NCBI GenBank assembly: GCA_013397865.1
Contig: VZTI01000691.1
Location: 490,706-554,705 of the forward strand
DNA length: 64,000 bases
Source: Struthidea cinerea
Lineage: Eukaryota > Chordata > Aves > Passeriformes > Corcoracidae
Reading direction: 5' to 3'
Position numbers and translations under genes: made by a program. Below the pieces are notes generated by a model that was not told where the DNA came from, ran no database searches, and was given only the letters and a program-made list of their open reading frames with translations. Of this stretch, positions 1 through 13,259 are shown one piece after another (position 1 is the stretch's first letter; every line of letters begins with the position of its first letter).

Positions 1-2941
1 GGTCAGTTTTGTAATGTTAAAGGTTCTTCTTCATCTTCCAATTGCTGTGTTTGGGTCTCTGCCAGAACAAGAAGGAAGGATAACAAGGGAGATAACCTGC
101 CAGTTGTGATGTGTTTTTCTTTTCCAGAGTAATGCAAAGTGAGAAGGTGAATTAAGCATTTGACCCCTTCAAGAAAAGTGCAGAGGGTTATCTGTGTGCT
201 CAGTATTTGCAAAGGCATGGAAGTCAAAAAGCTGTGACTGCACTGTAACCTAGCCACCATGAGCCCCAGGGGGAGGCCCTGGACACAAGGAATGCACACC
301 ACCACCTCCTTTCCTGGATTATGCTTTCGGTGATCCAGGGTAGGATCACGTGCTGTCCCCAGTTCTGAGGAACAGTTTCCCTCCCCTGCTTCAGTCTCAG
401 AACTTCAGTTCTGCCACAGGGAGCCAGGGTCCCATTCCTTCCCTGACATTGCCAGGATCCTGTTCTTTTTCTGACACATGCTGTGCAATTTCAGGCAAGC
501 TGCTCTTTCTGGTTCTGCATCACCCATCCAGAGCCAGAGGCCTGTAGTGAGTGTGTGATGAAAGCATTTCTTTTTCTGCACAGGCACCGGGCTCAGCTCC
601 TGAAATATTCTCAAGGCATTTGAGCCATTAATGACATTATAACAAGTTTATAGTGAACTCAGTCATGGGTACCCTGAACTCCCAGTGTGAATCAAGGGCA
701 CTGAGATGCCAGCAAAATTCAGCCTGAGGAACAGGCCCTGTTGATTTTAATAAACTGCAGGCTCTGCTGTGTATGAACCACTCCTTTAGAGGGCACAGAC
801 AGCATACTTGAAGGGCTGAGAAGATTAAAACGAGAGATGAAAATAAATGAATAAGCAGCACAGAAGAAGGGAAGATGAAAAGAAACATGGGTAGGAAAGA
901 ATTTGTAAGGGAGAAAATTTAGGTACCTGTCGGGGCAGGAGCAGAACATTGTATAGTCCAGAATGCTGCTGTTTCCCGGGAGGTTTCTGCTGAGCTCTTG
1001 ACATTAGTGCCTACAAAAAACAAAGGAGGGAGAGAGAAGCATGATTGCAAGGTTGCTTTAATCAGAGTATTCATTTCTGTCTTGAAAATGATGAGAAAAA
1101 AGGTAATTGGATGTATTGTGGTTTTTGGAAAAAAATGATTTTGAAATGAAGAAAAACCTTCAGAAAACATTGCCAGTTAAGTAGTATGGTGAAAGACAAA
1201 GGCTGCAGAGCAATATATTTGGCATTATAAAGTAACTGTATTGAAAATAACTTCATAATTGAATAAGGGTACATTAAGAAAATACGATTCAGAACCAATA
1301 TTATAGTAATTAGATAAAAGCAGCATAAATGAAATAACTGCAGGAAGAGTATTTCCATAGAGATAATAAATGAGATTTTGGTGGAGCAGAAAGGCCTTTA
1401 ATTGTAATTTAGTGTGCACTACAGAATTATCAGCACAGTGTGTTAGTTCATCATATAAATGAATATCTGATAATTTCCCCTAATAAGCACATGACAGTTC
1501 TTCATATTCTCTCATTACTGCTGATTAGGTATAAAAACAGTATTTTTTTGTTGGACTCTTGCTCAGATCTTTTATGAAATGCAAGACACTGTAACCCTGT
1601 TTCTGTGTTGCTGTCCTACAGACACAGTATTTAAAGAGGGCAGAGTGGTACTAGAATGAATTTTTAAATCTTTATTTGATTATTTAGCTTCTGAGCTAGT
1701 TTATTTATATTCAGTTGTTCTCCTGTTTATTGAAAACACTAAATGACAGCCTAAGTGTGTGTAAGCAGAAAGAAAACTAACCCAGCAGAGAGCCTTGGGT
1801 GTCCTGACCTGTGCAAAGCTTTGGTCATGGTCTGGCTGCAATTGCTCCCTCAGTTTTGGAATGTAAGTGTTGGGCACCTGGAACAGTGGACTTGTGCAAG
1901 CTCCAAAGCACTCTTAGCCTGAACGTGTTCCTGAATTACCTAGTGATTCCGAGCTCAGAAACTCTCAGGTGGCAGAGAAGCAAGTTTTTTAGGCTTTTCC
2001 CTAACCATTCTCTTTCCTAATAATTTTGAGCCAAAAATTCTTACTTACTGTTTCATATTGTTGCTGTGCCTGAAGGCCTCTGCTGTGCTTATGACCCAGC
2101 TATGACATTGTGACAAGCTGCACCACCACCCCCAAGCTTCAGTGCACAGTCAGAAAATAAATAAGGCCCCATAATTGGAAATAATGAGATGCTTATAATA
2201 TGTCATTCTCCAAATGCTAGCGTAGCTTGAAAGTCTGTGTGTCAGGAGCAGTAAAAATGCGTGTTTCAGGAGTTTATACATTACCAGGTGATCCACTAAG
2301 GACAGGACAAATTACCTAGGCTCCCCAGCATCCCCCAGGCATATTTAGTTAAAGAATTCACTTATGTTTAGAAGTGTCTTTTAAGCAGCTGGCACAGACA
2401 CCACCACTTTTTCTTTTTTTCTTTGCAGTAGTCTGATTCCCTGAGGAAATGGGAAACCTTGTTACAAGGCATTCCTCAATCTGACAGTGCTCAAAACATC
2501 TCCTCCTACTGCCCTGTAGGTGACCTACTTGGAACCAGCTTGTTTAGCATTAGCTTGGGAGGCTGCGTGGTGGCTCCTGTCGGCTGAATTAGATGTTAGT
2601 GATTGTTGGCACTTGCTTGCAGTGGCTTTTGTGGCCTCAGGTCCCTGCTTCCAAGATGCTCCACATCTTGCTATCACTGGGTAAACTGTAAAAGATGGCC
2701 TTGGAACTTGGGCCAGGACCTGGGATTCCCAGGTGACTTCTCTGAAGAGGACCTCATGTTTTCTGCTGTGCTTTTTTTGGGGGGGGTGTGACAAAGTTTC
2801 ACAGGTATCTGGCAGATACAGGTGTGGGGGAATGGGATTAATGTAAGTCCCACATGATACAGTCTGATAGAGTGCCCAGGCCTTCCCAGAGCCTGCACTT
2901 GCTCCCTCGGGTGCCTCAGCTTTAGTAGGAGATGAAGGGAG

Positions 2942-2962
2942 AGCCTGTCACTGTGACAGGCT
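2942..2962. repeat. 21 bp perfect palindrome (10 bp arms, 1 nt centre)
   Basis: The left arm, reading AGCCTGTCAC, is followed by one T and then its exact reverse complement. It lies in the ST6GALNAC5 intron. Short palindromes like this arise by chance or mark protein-binding sites; nothing nearby favours a function. Confidence 0.7.
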
Positions 2963-3946
2963 GTCAGCAGGAATCTGAGGACTCTTTGGGCTAAAGATAA
3001 CACAAGCTTGAACTTCTTCCTGCGGGACTTTCCTAGCTGGATGAGGAGCCATTAGGAAGAACTCCTGTCTTATTCTTTAACAGCATTTGAAAGGAGACCT
3101 CTGAGTTAACTCGTTTTCGTTGGAGCAAACACCCGACTTTATGTGCGTCCATGTCTAAGAGAGGTGCCAGTCCCTACACATGCCCTTGTGACACCTTTAA
3201 GATGTTTTCTTTGCTGGCATTTTCTTGATCCTCCCATTCCTAGAGTGCCAGCTCTGCCACAACACAGAGCCAGTACAGGAACTTAACACAGGACTGGGAA
3301 TTCCAGTGCATGTGCCAGGCATCCAATAACCATCATAGAACCCAGCTCTTAGAAACTAAACAGCACTGCCAAGCACATGAGAGGAACAGGAAACATTACT
3401 GATGCCACTTTGCAGAGAAGAACCTGTGATACAGCAAAATTTAAACATAACTTGTAAATCCCTTTACACGGAGGTATCTCCTACTTTGCATAATTTACGC
3501 TGGGATCACTTGAGCTTCTTTTAAAGCCGTGTCCCAGCCTGCAGTGAAGGCAGGAGAGGTGCTGCCTTAGAGGGCTCCCTGCCAGCACTGTCATTCCCAT
3601 TCAAAGGTTCCCCCAGGCAGGGATGGCACCTGGGGTGGTTCCTAGGATGAAGATTTCCCAGGCTGGCCATGGAACAGTCATAGCTGCAACCAGCTAAAGA
3701 GTTTCCTACCAGGAGTCACAGTGAGGGGCTGGGAGCTTCTAGAAACCAAGTCAAAAGGTCAGCTAAATATTAACGTTGCTGTGCCTAAAATTAATTACAG
3801 CAAGGGCAGCTTCTGCCTAGATTGTTCCACTGACAGGAGGCACCAGAAAAATCATTAAAAGATGGACAAGCGCAGTAGTCTTGGTTGCCCAATTTGCAAA
3901 GCTTTTTACGAGAATGAAGAAAATGCTGAGAAATTGCTTCAGAATG

Positions 3947-3965
3947 AATAAATAAATAAATAAAT
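3947..3965. repeat. (AAAT)n microsatellite
   Basis: About five uninterrupted AAAT units end 50 bp upstream of the ST6GALNAC5 penultimate exon. It is a simple tetranucleotide repeat that probably varies in length between individuals. Confidence 0.9.
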
Positions 3966-4015
3966 ATCAAGAATTATTTGCCAGCTTAGAAACTTAATTA
4001 TGTTTTTGCTTTCAG

Positions 4016-4123
4016 GAAGATATCCAACACTTGGCTTAGCACGGGCTGGTTCACAATGACTATCGCATTAGAGCTCTGTGACAGGATAAATGTTTATGGC
4101 ATGGTACCACCGGATTTCTGCAG
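4016..4123 (+). CDS. ST6GALNAC5: ST6GALNAC5 penultimate coding exon (sialylmotif S)
   Basis: This 108 bp exon encodes part of alpha-N-acetylgalactosaminide alpha-2,6-sialyltransferase 5, a Golgi type II membrane enzyme. It transfers sialic acid from CMP-sialic acid to GalNAc of gangliosides such as GM1b, giving GD1alpha. A TTTGCTTTCAG acceptor precedes it and CAG/GTAGGA follows it. The first base completes a codon from the previous exon, then 35 codons run from Lys-Ile-Ser-Asn-Thr-Trp to Pro-Asp-Phe-Cys, and the last two bases begin an Arg codon finished in the next exon. The stretch STGWFTMTIALELCDRINVY is sialylmotif S, which contacts donor and acceptor, and its Cys forms the conserved disulfide with sialylmotif L. 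The residues match my memory of human ST6GALNAC5 better than ST6GALNAC3 or 6. The start codon and sialylmotif L lie upstream of the window. Confidence 0.95.
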
Positions 4124-7100
4124 GTAGGATTTATTTTGGAACCATTATTAGCCAACAAAGTTAATGTTACAGATAAATATCTGAATCTTTTAATCTTTTT
4201 TGCTCTGAAACAAGTCTTCAGTCCTCTTAAAGCAATTAATTAAGATGTCCCATGATCTCATTCTGAAAACAACAAACGACATTTAATTATGTTATATAAA
4301 ATATTTTAAAATTTTGTTTGTACTGTGGGAGAATTAATCCATCTTGTTGCTTTCTTTTAGTCTCTGAATATTTATCAGCTAAAAGTAATGCAATAATTGG
4401 CATGAAATTAATCTGAAGAAAGAAGTACTGGAAAATGTTACTTTTAATTTGTTTTTCAAGTTCCCCCCAAATTAATAGAGGAACAGTGTTCTCACAGTGA
4501 CTAGTTTCTAAATTGAACTTGGTGTGCAACTCAAATTAAGATTGTTGTACCTCTGTCACATGAATGCCAATCTTGCAGCTTCCTAAATAATCCCCACGAA
4601 ACCCCTCTCCCCGAATTTGGACCCAGAGAATCAGTCCTGTAATCACCCATTTTGATTTGGGCGTGGCAGGGGTTGGGTCACAGGAGGCAGAAGCAGCACA
4701 AATTCTGTCAGTGGAAGCTGCTGTGTAAAGGAACAGTGCTGTGTAAAGCCTGTGCACGTTTTCCAGTGGGGTTGCACCTCCAGCTGTGTTCAGGACGCAG
4801 ACCCCAGGTCCTGGTTAAGGTTTCCCATTATGGATCAGTGACACAGGGAAAGTCCTCAGGACTTCTAGTGCTGGACCAAAATTACATTAGCCACAAGATA
4901 GCAGTATGAATACAGACAAACTTGCATTACATCAGCAATCTGGATGCTGACATAAGTCTCACCTGCCCCCCCAGCACTAGCCCAGCACTGAGTGGTTCCT
5001 GCCCACAGCCAGTGCTGATCCCATTTGTCCTGCTAGGTGACCCATGAAGAGCTGGAACCAGTCTGGAATGAGGCCTCAGTGCCACGTTTCATCACCTGCT
5101 CACAAACCCCTTTCACCAAGAAGTACTTGCTTAAATTTCCTGTTGCAAATGCAGTGATCTCTCTCAAGTCTGGTTCATTGGGTAATTCCAGATGCCTCTC
5201 AGGGGCAGGGAGGGCAAGGCAGCAGTGCTGGGTTAGTCTCAAAGAATGGGACGGCTTTGACTTTCCTCTGAGCACTTGAAAGGATCGCTCAGGAATCTGC
5301 ATTTGTCTTGGGCACATTGTAGAAATCCCTGAAGAAATCACAGCATAAAATGTCAACACTAAACTCCACTTTGTGAGAATTTCTACAAATTATAACACAA
5401 CACTGATGATAAATGCTGTGATGTACTGCCAGACTTCATCATGAATTCTCCAAGGAAAATAGCAAACTAGATCAGATATGCCAGACAACACAAATACCTT
5501 CTACAGCACAGCATCTCATTCCTTCGTATCTCAGTTGGCCAAGACATACTACTTCAGTTTCTGTAAGTGGCTGGTCTGTCTTACTCCAGAAGTGGCTGTA
5601 TTCCAGTGGCACATGGAAGTAATTCTTAAATTGATTATCTAAAAATACAGAAGACAGCATTTCACTGCAAAATAATGTGTAATCCTGACTTTTCAGACAA
5701 AGTCAGAATAATTTAGATACATATTAAAAAACCCAACTAAACCCAAACAGTTTTAAGAGAGATGAAAAATGTCACTGAGACAATATAAAAGGCTTTCATA
5801 AAACCGACACACTGAAATCAAATGGACTTAAATTATAACACAAGAAAGGCTGTAGATCAATCCTACCAGTGATAGATGTAATTATTCTTACAGCTTGCGT
5901 AAAAAAATCTTTAACATAAAGCTATGCACACCTGGTTGTAAAAAGGGAAAAGGTCATTTCTTAATCAAAGTAATATGAAGTGTCTTTACTTCAGCTTGAT
6001 TCCCCAAGTGGTGAAGGGGAAAACTGTAGTTGCCATGCCTGGAAGAAGCTGTCCATGAAGATCTGTGAAAGGAGTTTCTTGCCATAAATAGAGTTAACCT
6101 TCTTAGCTTGCTCTTCAGCGACTCATTAAGAAGTTGAAATAGTGCTTCCTTTCAAAGAAATAAGATAACAGAACAGAATAGCAGAAAGAAAGAAATATTC
6201 TGTAATTGTAAGCCATATTTCCTGGTTTTCTGTCAGACAGAATAAGAATCTACCATTGAAATAAAAAAAATCAAAACAAAAAATCCCAACAAAAAACCAA
6301 AAATGTGTGTGTGCTAGATGGTTTGGGTATCCCAGTTGCTGTGCAACTACAGTATGATTAAGATTGAAAAAAAAACCAACCCCAAAAAATCTTATTTCTA
6401 TTCAGAATTAGTATCACCAAATTTATAACTTCAGCAGATAGATACCCATTCATTTTTAAGTATTAATTTGTGGAATAAGTAATGAGTGTGGTGATCACTG
6501 TCATGGAACTAAATTAGTGTCACATCTGTAACGTGAAGGACACCTCAAAGGTACCGTGAATATCGTGCTGTTGATTCTGCTACAAATTATTAGCTTAAGA
6601 TCATTAACCAAATTGCTTTGCACCCGTGCAGGAAAAATAGTCTAAGAGTCTGGAGCACAGACTAAAAGATTTGTCACTATTAATTGCACCAAGGTGTTTT
6701 AGATGCATTTCTATTTACTTTCACTGGACACTGGGTTTTATAGCTGAACTGGACTTGGTGTCCTGATTATTATAAATTTCTAGCACTTTACAGCAAAGTT
6801 ATATGTACTTTCAAACCCCTTTGCTTGCTCCAAATTTATGCTGTAGTAAGGGTTAATGGCTTGATATTGCTCTCATGCTGTTAAATACTTCAGACTTGTA
6901 CATTCTGTAATAAGATGAAAGCTTGTGCTTCCATGCACATTGCAAACGTTTTTGGAAAGTGTGCACACCTCTCACTCTTTTGTCCCAATACAGACAAGCC
7001 ATCTTGCTGTATTTTTTCCAGTGCCCTAGGATCCAATCACAGCCTTTGCTGGAGCAAATTAGCACTCCAGATGGGAAGCATTTCCCTCTCAGAACTCCCT

Positions 7101-10100
7101 TTGGCAGCCCATTACATGCACAGGGCTCACTCCTGAACTGGGACATGCAGGGTTCTCCTCTTGCCTCCCTTCAGCAGCAGCCTGACAGTGTGCCCAGATA
7201 CCATGACAATTCCTGAAGGCACTGCAGTGCTGCTGCTTCCCTTTGTGACCGCTCAGCCGCAGGGCTGGGAAGGACAAGACAAGCCTGAATGAGTTTTTAG
7301 GAATTCCAGCCCCTGTCCGTGGGATTATGGGCAGCAGGGACAGAAAGGCTGGTAGGTCTCAGGGTACTCAGGTACACAAGGAAAACTCAAGGGGTTAGTG
7401 AGATGAACCCTCTTTAACTCTTCTCCTCATGGGCCTTCTGGAACTCCCAGAAGCTTAAAACTTAATTCTGAGCTTTATTTTAACTAATATTAATAATTTT
7501 TGTTCCAGTTATTGAACCAGATAATTTTCCTAGAAGAATCCTCATTTGACTGCCAGACTATTTTCCATGATAATTCACCTGAAAGTTGGTATTTGAAGTA
7601 CTTTAGTCTTTCTTACCTCTCTGTCTCTCTCTCTCCCCTTTCAGTTCCTTTAAATCAAATGCAAAGCAGCAGTTGTTGCTGGTTACATTTCCTGGAGCTT
7701 AATCAGGGCTTGATGGGAAGAGAGGCTCAAAGGACTGTAAGATATATGTGAGCTAGTCCTGCTCTTTGGTCCATATGCCTCGTCTCATTACCTTAATAAC
7801 AAAATGCATACATGGTTTGGAAAACAGGACTGATTATGGAGGTCAGGGAAATGGGATCCTGGGAATAGAAGGCAAAAAAAATTATCTAGATATGTTCAGA
7901 GTCCTGACCCACCACCTTGCCCATCATTCAACATATAAATGACACTTTATTCGCCCATCAAGATATGAATTACTTTACAAAGTGTGTGAATACCTATAGT
8001 TTTAGAGGGCTGATTTATTATGGCTCTTTATTTCTAAGGAAAAAGGCTGACCAGAATGTGGTATAGGGTGGCCTGGTTTTCCTGCCTTGTTTCTTTTGTG
8101 CTGTACTTCCAGCTTTTGCTGTAGGTGGATACCATCTGTGGGAAAATGTGCACTCAAGTGGCAAACAGTAGCTGACTGACAGGGGTACAAGCACTTCCAC
8201 GGGTGCTGTGCTGGCAGGTGATCGGGCAGGAAGTACAGGATATTTTACAGAGGAACTTCCCCAGATTCCTCCCAGCTGTGATATTAATATGCATGCAGAG
8301 TCTGACAAAATACTGATTAATGTCCAGTATCAGTCAGTGATAAAACAGCATCTGTTTTAATGTTAATAAATGAGGTGGCAAGCAATTTCCGTATAGAAAT
8401 TACTCATGCATTTCATTTGCTGGTGACACAAGCTAATTGCAGAGTTAGAAGATAACACAGCACAGTTAATTTGGGTTATGGTGTACTCCAGCCAGAGTTC
8501 AAATCCAAAGCTTACTAGCATCCAATCTAGGGGAATCCAGAACTCCCATTAAATGAGAAGGTCCTCCATATTTAAATGCCTTTCAGAATTCCTAAATCCA
8601 AACAACAGCTTTCGGAATTTAGCCTTAAAACCTCAGTCAGCTGCAGAGTAGTCGTAGAGAGGTCTCTAGCCACCAGCCCCCATTCCTGCACTGATCCCAC
8701 CCCCAGTTCAGCCAGCAGAGCTGCACACAAGGCTGGGCACGGGGTGGGCTCCCAGCACGGGGTGTCCAGCCCCACAGGCTGCCTGGACTGAGCTCCTGCC
8801 TCTCTCACCCGCCAGGCCCTGTGCGCCAGCTGCTTCTCGGCTGTTTCTGGTGGGATGGGGTGCACAGGATGCAGTGACCCGTTCCAGCCTGGCAGGAGCT
8901 AAGGACATGCACTTGGATACACTGGTGCTAGTTCAGAGCCTTCCATGGAATGTGGAATCCCTGGCTTCAAAAACACCTCACCTGGAGGTGTCGGGAGCAG
9001 CAGCCTCAGAGGTTTACTTTGCCCCGTTAACTGGGGCTGCATCTTTCCCAAGTCTGTTGGAGATACGATTTCAACTTTACTAATCCTAAGTTAAAAGCAG
9101 TAAATTTGCACCAAGCAATACAGGTTTACCCTCAAGGACCCAAGAGTAAAATCTGGCTTCAGAGCAAGAAGGAAGAGCAGTCTGAATGAGAGGCAGAGGC
9201 CTATTTGTTTAGTAGTTCTTAACAAAAATACATCACATGGAAATGTATCCTCCTATTAGATTTACAGTAACCATACAAATTATTCATTTAAGCGACAATA
9301 AGAGGTCCAATGTATCAAAAAAGTGAAAAATTAATTGAAGATTGAGTTCTAATAGTTGTAGTTTAGAAGTAATAAATTTCAATATGAAGGGCAGCTTTAG
9401 ATTACAAATACGTTTTCTGTAGGTGAGGTGATGAAGGATTTTGTTTCACTCTTGTGTATTCCAGTGAGGATATATTTAATAAGTTTAGAATCCATCTTAT
9501 TCTAGAAATGTAATTTTATTGTTATTCTGGTCTTGTAAGATTGATCACCATGTTGTGTTACGAGGAAGCCAGATTGATCGAATTAAAACGTTAATCTAAG
9601 GCACAAATGGAAAGCAGCAGCAATATCATACATTACCTCTGCATACACAATATGGATAATGGCAAAATAAGAAAAATTAGAAAATTGCGTAGGTGACAGA
9701 ATTACACAGTAAAAATAATGACCAGCACAGACTACTGACAGATTGTGGATGCATTCATTTGAAAGTGAGCTTAAATACTAGCTCTTCTAAATGAAAATAA
9801 TCAACTGTATATTAGAGCTGACAGCCCTGAATCTGTATCAGATTTCTTGCTCTGTGCTGGGGTCCTGTTCAGCTCAGGCTTTATAACACAGAGCAGCTCC
9901 AAGGCTTCACTAAATGCTGATATTGGGAAATTTTCTGCCACAGCAAAATAGTTGGTAGCAACTGGGGAGAGAGGGATACAATTGGGTAATTCTGTCTGGG
10001 ATATCTTGCTCTGTTTGAATTTATGACAGAGAGAGCTGTATGAGTTCCAGTCAGCCCAAAATGCCTGTACCCAAAGTAAAAAACCATAATGGGTACAGGT

Positions 10101-10922
10101 TAATGTAGAGATTAAAACAAAAGGAGAATGAATTGCTCTGGCTTATTATAATAAAAATGTGCCATTTACAGAATGTTACATGGAAACACTGAGGTCAGAA
10201 CTGCTAAAATGAACTTTATCCTAAGTATCTAATTGGTGTTTGGCATATCCTGTGTGTCACCAGGAGTCACTCATCTCCCGCTGGGAAATGTGAATGGGTT
10301 CACAAGGTCAGATGGATACCATGGGTGAACTGTTTTAATTTTTAGCTTAGATACATGAAAGCTGCTGTTGTAAAATAAAGAACTCATTTATGCATCAGAC
10401 ATTTGATTAAAACCCCAGCAACAGCAGCCTGTCCCGCTGACCTGGTGTGCAGACACTCATTGAAGTTGTGGTCTTGGAACCTCGCGCAGCGTGCTGGGAA
10501 TGTTCAGCTGAGCTGATGTGACACAGATAACCACCTCCATCTATCATCTTCTCTTTCTTCCCCTAGTTCAGTAAATACCTCTGCAAGACCTTTTACAAAT
10601 AACAATCTAGATTTAAATCTCTTTTAAGCAGTTTGCTTCAAATTTCATTGTAGTAACACAGCCCTGCAGCACTGTCCCTTGTTTCTGAGCTACTGCTGTC
10701 CTTCATTTAACTGGGAGGAAGAGGATTAAAGGAGAGCAGAAGAAAAAGCAAAGAAAACACCTTTGTCCCATTTTGATGTATTAGATATGCAAGAAAAAAA
10801 CCAGCTACCTAGTTTAACTGGAGAAAAAGTGGATTTGAGCCCATCAGTTCATTAAAGATAGCATCTTTTCAATCAACGAAAAAGAACATCTCAGGCTTCC
10901 ATCTGTTTTCTTTTTTCCACAG
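4124..10922 (+). other. ST6GALNAC5: ST6GALNAC5 last intron (6.8 kb)
   Basis: The intron runs from GTAGGA to a TTTTCTTTTTTCCACAG acceptor and interrupts an Arg codon after its second base. It is mostly AT-rich unique sequence with A-runs near 6260-6390. A GC-richer patch at about 8650-9050 produces overlapping open frames on both strands with no recognisable product. No coding exon, RNA gene or intact mobile element is evident. Confidence 0.9.
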
Positions 10923-11154
10923 GGATCCTAATCATCTTTCAGTACCTTATCATTACTATGAACCTCTGGGACCTGACGAGTGCACAATGTACATTTCCCA
11001 CGAGCGGGGCCGCAAGGGCAGCCACCACCGCTTCATCACTGAGAAACGCGTCTTCGAGAACTGGGCACGGACATTCGACATCCACTTCTTCCAGCCAGAC
11101 TGGAAACCAGAACCACTCACTGTAACCCACACCGAGATGAAACCGCTGGCCTGA
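10923..11154 (+). CDS. ST6GALNAC5: ST6GALNAC5 terminal coding exon with stop codon
   Basis: The first base completes the Arg codon left by the previous exon. It is followed by 76 codons and TGA at 11152-11154. Two catalytic-domain motifs are visible. Sialylmotif III is His-Tyr-Tyr-Glu at exon residues 10-13. Sialylmotif VS is His35-x4-Glu40 within SHHRFITEK, and it supplies the catalytic histidine in the family. Downstream, ENWARTFDIHFFQPDWKPEP is a C-terminal segment typical of ST6GALNAC5, and the protein ends Lys-Pro-Leu-Ala. The codons are GC-rich at third positions, for example CGG GGC CGC AAG GGC AGC CAC CAC CGC TTC, in contrast with the AT-rich flanks. This independently supports coding. 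No frameshift or missing motif is seen. Confidence 0.96.
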
Positions 11155-12434
11155 GGGATGGATGCACAAGCTCGGTCACAGTCGCCTCCCGTAGCAGCCT
11201 TTGGACCTCATGGGCCAGCACGGCAGCCTGGAGGAGAAGGGTAACAGGGTCTGCAGCTGGCACCTGCAGCAGCAGTCAGGGAGTTGGCATGGAGGAGCAG
11301 CACACACCAAGAGTACTTTCTGTTAAACTGTATTAACCCAGTCCATCACCTTTTGGGGCCATCTGACTTCCTGTGTGTGTTTGTGATTTGTGAAACACAA
11401 CCTGAGTGTCATTAAGGGATGGTTAATTCATTATGGCTTTTTTAAGTACAACGCCACTGAATTTTCATAGTGAAAACTTTCCGTATTTATTTAAGGGAGG
11501 TTTTTATGCAACCTAGGCCAGTATTTTTCTAATTCACAGTTATGTGGTTGTTTATCTTTCATAATCTTTTAAATCCAAAATTAATATTGCTGATGGTTTG
11601 AAAGGCCTAGCTTTTTATTTATAAAACTTGTTTGAAATATATAATTCTATATAGCATGTAATTAATATTTGATCGGGAAATGTTGGATTTCTTCTAAGAA
11701 TTTTGGGCTCTGTTCCAGCCTAAAGCCTTTAACAGCAAGAGTGGTCCCATGTGCAGATCCAGCTCACTTTACATTCTGACATCTCATGTTAATATGAAAA
11801 CCGTAGTGAAAATTCTGTTTGATATTAATGTGCATTTGCTGCTGTGCTATCAAGCTGCTGTTTTTTAAATAGGGGTGGGAGGAAGGAGGGCAAACAAAAT
11901 TTATCCGAAAAAAGCCAAACCCCCCACTGGCTGTGGCAGCAGCTTCTCATTGAAGACAGGTTAAGGCTGGAGGGGTTGTGTTCTGTTTTGCCTCTTGTAT
12001 TCCTGCAAGAGTCTGCCAGCAACAGTCCTGAGGCAACAGACTGCAAACCAGGCCACCGCTGCTCGACACAGCGTTACCGAGTTCTGGAATGAAGAAGGTG
12101 AACTACCAGTAATACAACACCAGCCATAGTAGACAGAGAGATCACAGCACTGCACCTGCAAAAATCTCTGCCTTCCACTGTCCCAAGATCACCACTGATC
12201 TCAGAGATTCTGGATCACATTGAAGCTGGGATGTGGAAAGAGTTCCATGAGTACAAAATTGTCCTCCTGAAAGGAGCAAAGTTAAACTCTGCTTTTTTTT
12301 TTCCATGAAGTACCTGTATGTGCATGGTGAGTCCCTGCAAGACAAGGGGAAGGACAATAGCTCATATTACAGCTCATGCTGTGTATGGAACCTCACAGTG
12401 GGAATTACTGGGTTACATTTAGCTTGTGAATAAA
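11155..12434 (+). other. ST6GALNAC5: Probable ST6GALNAC5 3' UTR
   Basis: The sequence continues from the stop codon without a splice donor that I would trust. It becomes strongly AT-rich after 11330 and contains overlapping AUUUA pentamers near 11484-11493 and another UAUUUAU near 11614-11620, as in unstable or regulated mRNAs. A first good polyadenylation hexamer lies at 12429-12434. The end is an estimate: a second hexamer at 13254-13259 could extend the UTR. Small open frames between 11825 and 12357 appear on both strands and show no recognisable protein. Confidence 0.6.
12429..12434 (+). terminator. ST6GALNAC5: Candidate ST6GALNAC5 polyadenylation signal (AATAAA)
   Basis: A canonical AATAAA lies 1.27 kb downstream of the stop codon. 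A T-rich downstream stretch (ACTTTTCCTTTTACTT) follows within about 25-45 bases. It is the first canonical hexamer after the stop. The assignment is from sequence alone. Confidence 0.5.
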
Positions 12435-13253
12435 GAAGATTTCAGTTACGGTATTACTTTTCCTTTTACTTCACAAATATCAAATCTCAAATTTCTTCGA
12501 AGTAATCAGTAACTATTGCATGAAACGTACCTCAGGTGATGAAAGGTGTCTCTCATTAGACATGTGCAAAAGCTAGAACAAAGATACTACCTTTAAACAC
12601 CTAAATCCAAGAAGCTGAACCTCAGAGGCGAGATGTAGAACTGGGACCAAACACTCTCATTTAAACCCCCTTATTATAACCCGTGGTCTTCCTCTTTCCA
12701 AAACTGGATAGCAATAGCTGCAGCTGCCCCACAGATACCCCGATTTTCTGGGGACAAAGTGAACTGTCCTGGCAGGGGCAAACCAGTGTCACCTCTGTAA
12801 CACTGCCTGGACCTAAAGTGTAAGTCTCCAAGAGCCACTGTCGTGCTGCAGCCCTGGCCACTATCAAAAAGTAAGAAACTATAATGTATTTTGCCTTAAA
12901 AGCTTTCTTTTGGTGTTCTTCCTGGTACACACCACTCAGCTTACAAACTGAATGCCAAGTGCTTGTTATCTTTCTCTTGTCAGCTGGTATTTAACTCTCC
13001 TCCTTTCACTGATGGTGTTTTATTCCTTCCACTTGATTTCACTGCATTCTGTGAAAACCAGAATGGGTTTTGAACTAATGGCAATTTGAACATCCCTTTC
13101 AACGTGTACTGGGGTGTGTATCCAGCATATATTGCTCCAGCTGATGAAATGTGTCAAACTGATTTACAGATCATTCTAATGTGACTGCAAGACATGGTAC
13201 AGATCACAGTAGGTCCTCTGATGCTACCGTCCTTGTTTTATTACTGATACAAT

Positions 13254-13259
13254 AATAAA
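13254..13259 (+). terminator. ST6GALNAC5: Alternative ST6GALNAC5 polyadenylation signal (AATAAA)
   Basis: AATAAA is followed by a moderately T/GT-rich stretch (CTTGTCATTTTAA). It could be a distal site that lengthens the 3' UTR to about 2.1 kb, or it could be unused. Confidence 0.3.

Larger units (their letters stand above)
1..4015 (+). other. ST6GALNAC5: ST6GALNAC5 intron (3' part of the intron before the penultimate exon)
   Basis: This is non-coding sequence upstream of the first recognisable exon. It ends in a pyrimidine-rich stretch and AG acceptor directly before position 4016. No upstream ST6GALNAC5 exon was recognised here, so the intron must begin left of the window. The open frames are short, overlap on both strands and match no family that I know. 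The visible structure is limited to a short AAAT microsatellite near the 3' end and a 21 bp palindrome at 2942-2962. I infer an intron from the exon phase; transcript data are not available here. Confidence 0.8.

Noticed and set aside
3..2794. Several short open frames on both strands near the left edge
   Set aside because: All are under 110 codons, mutually overlapping and unrecognised, and lie in an intron of ST6GALNAC5. Consistent with chance.
8572..9083. Overlapping open frames on both strands in a GC-rich patch (Ala/Ser/Pro-rich peptides)
   Set aside because: High GC lowers stop frequency on both strands. No domain, and no splice sites compatible with ST6GALNAC5 phase.
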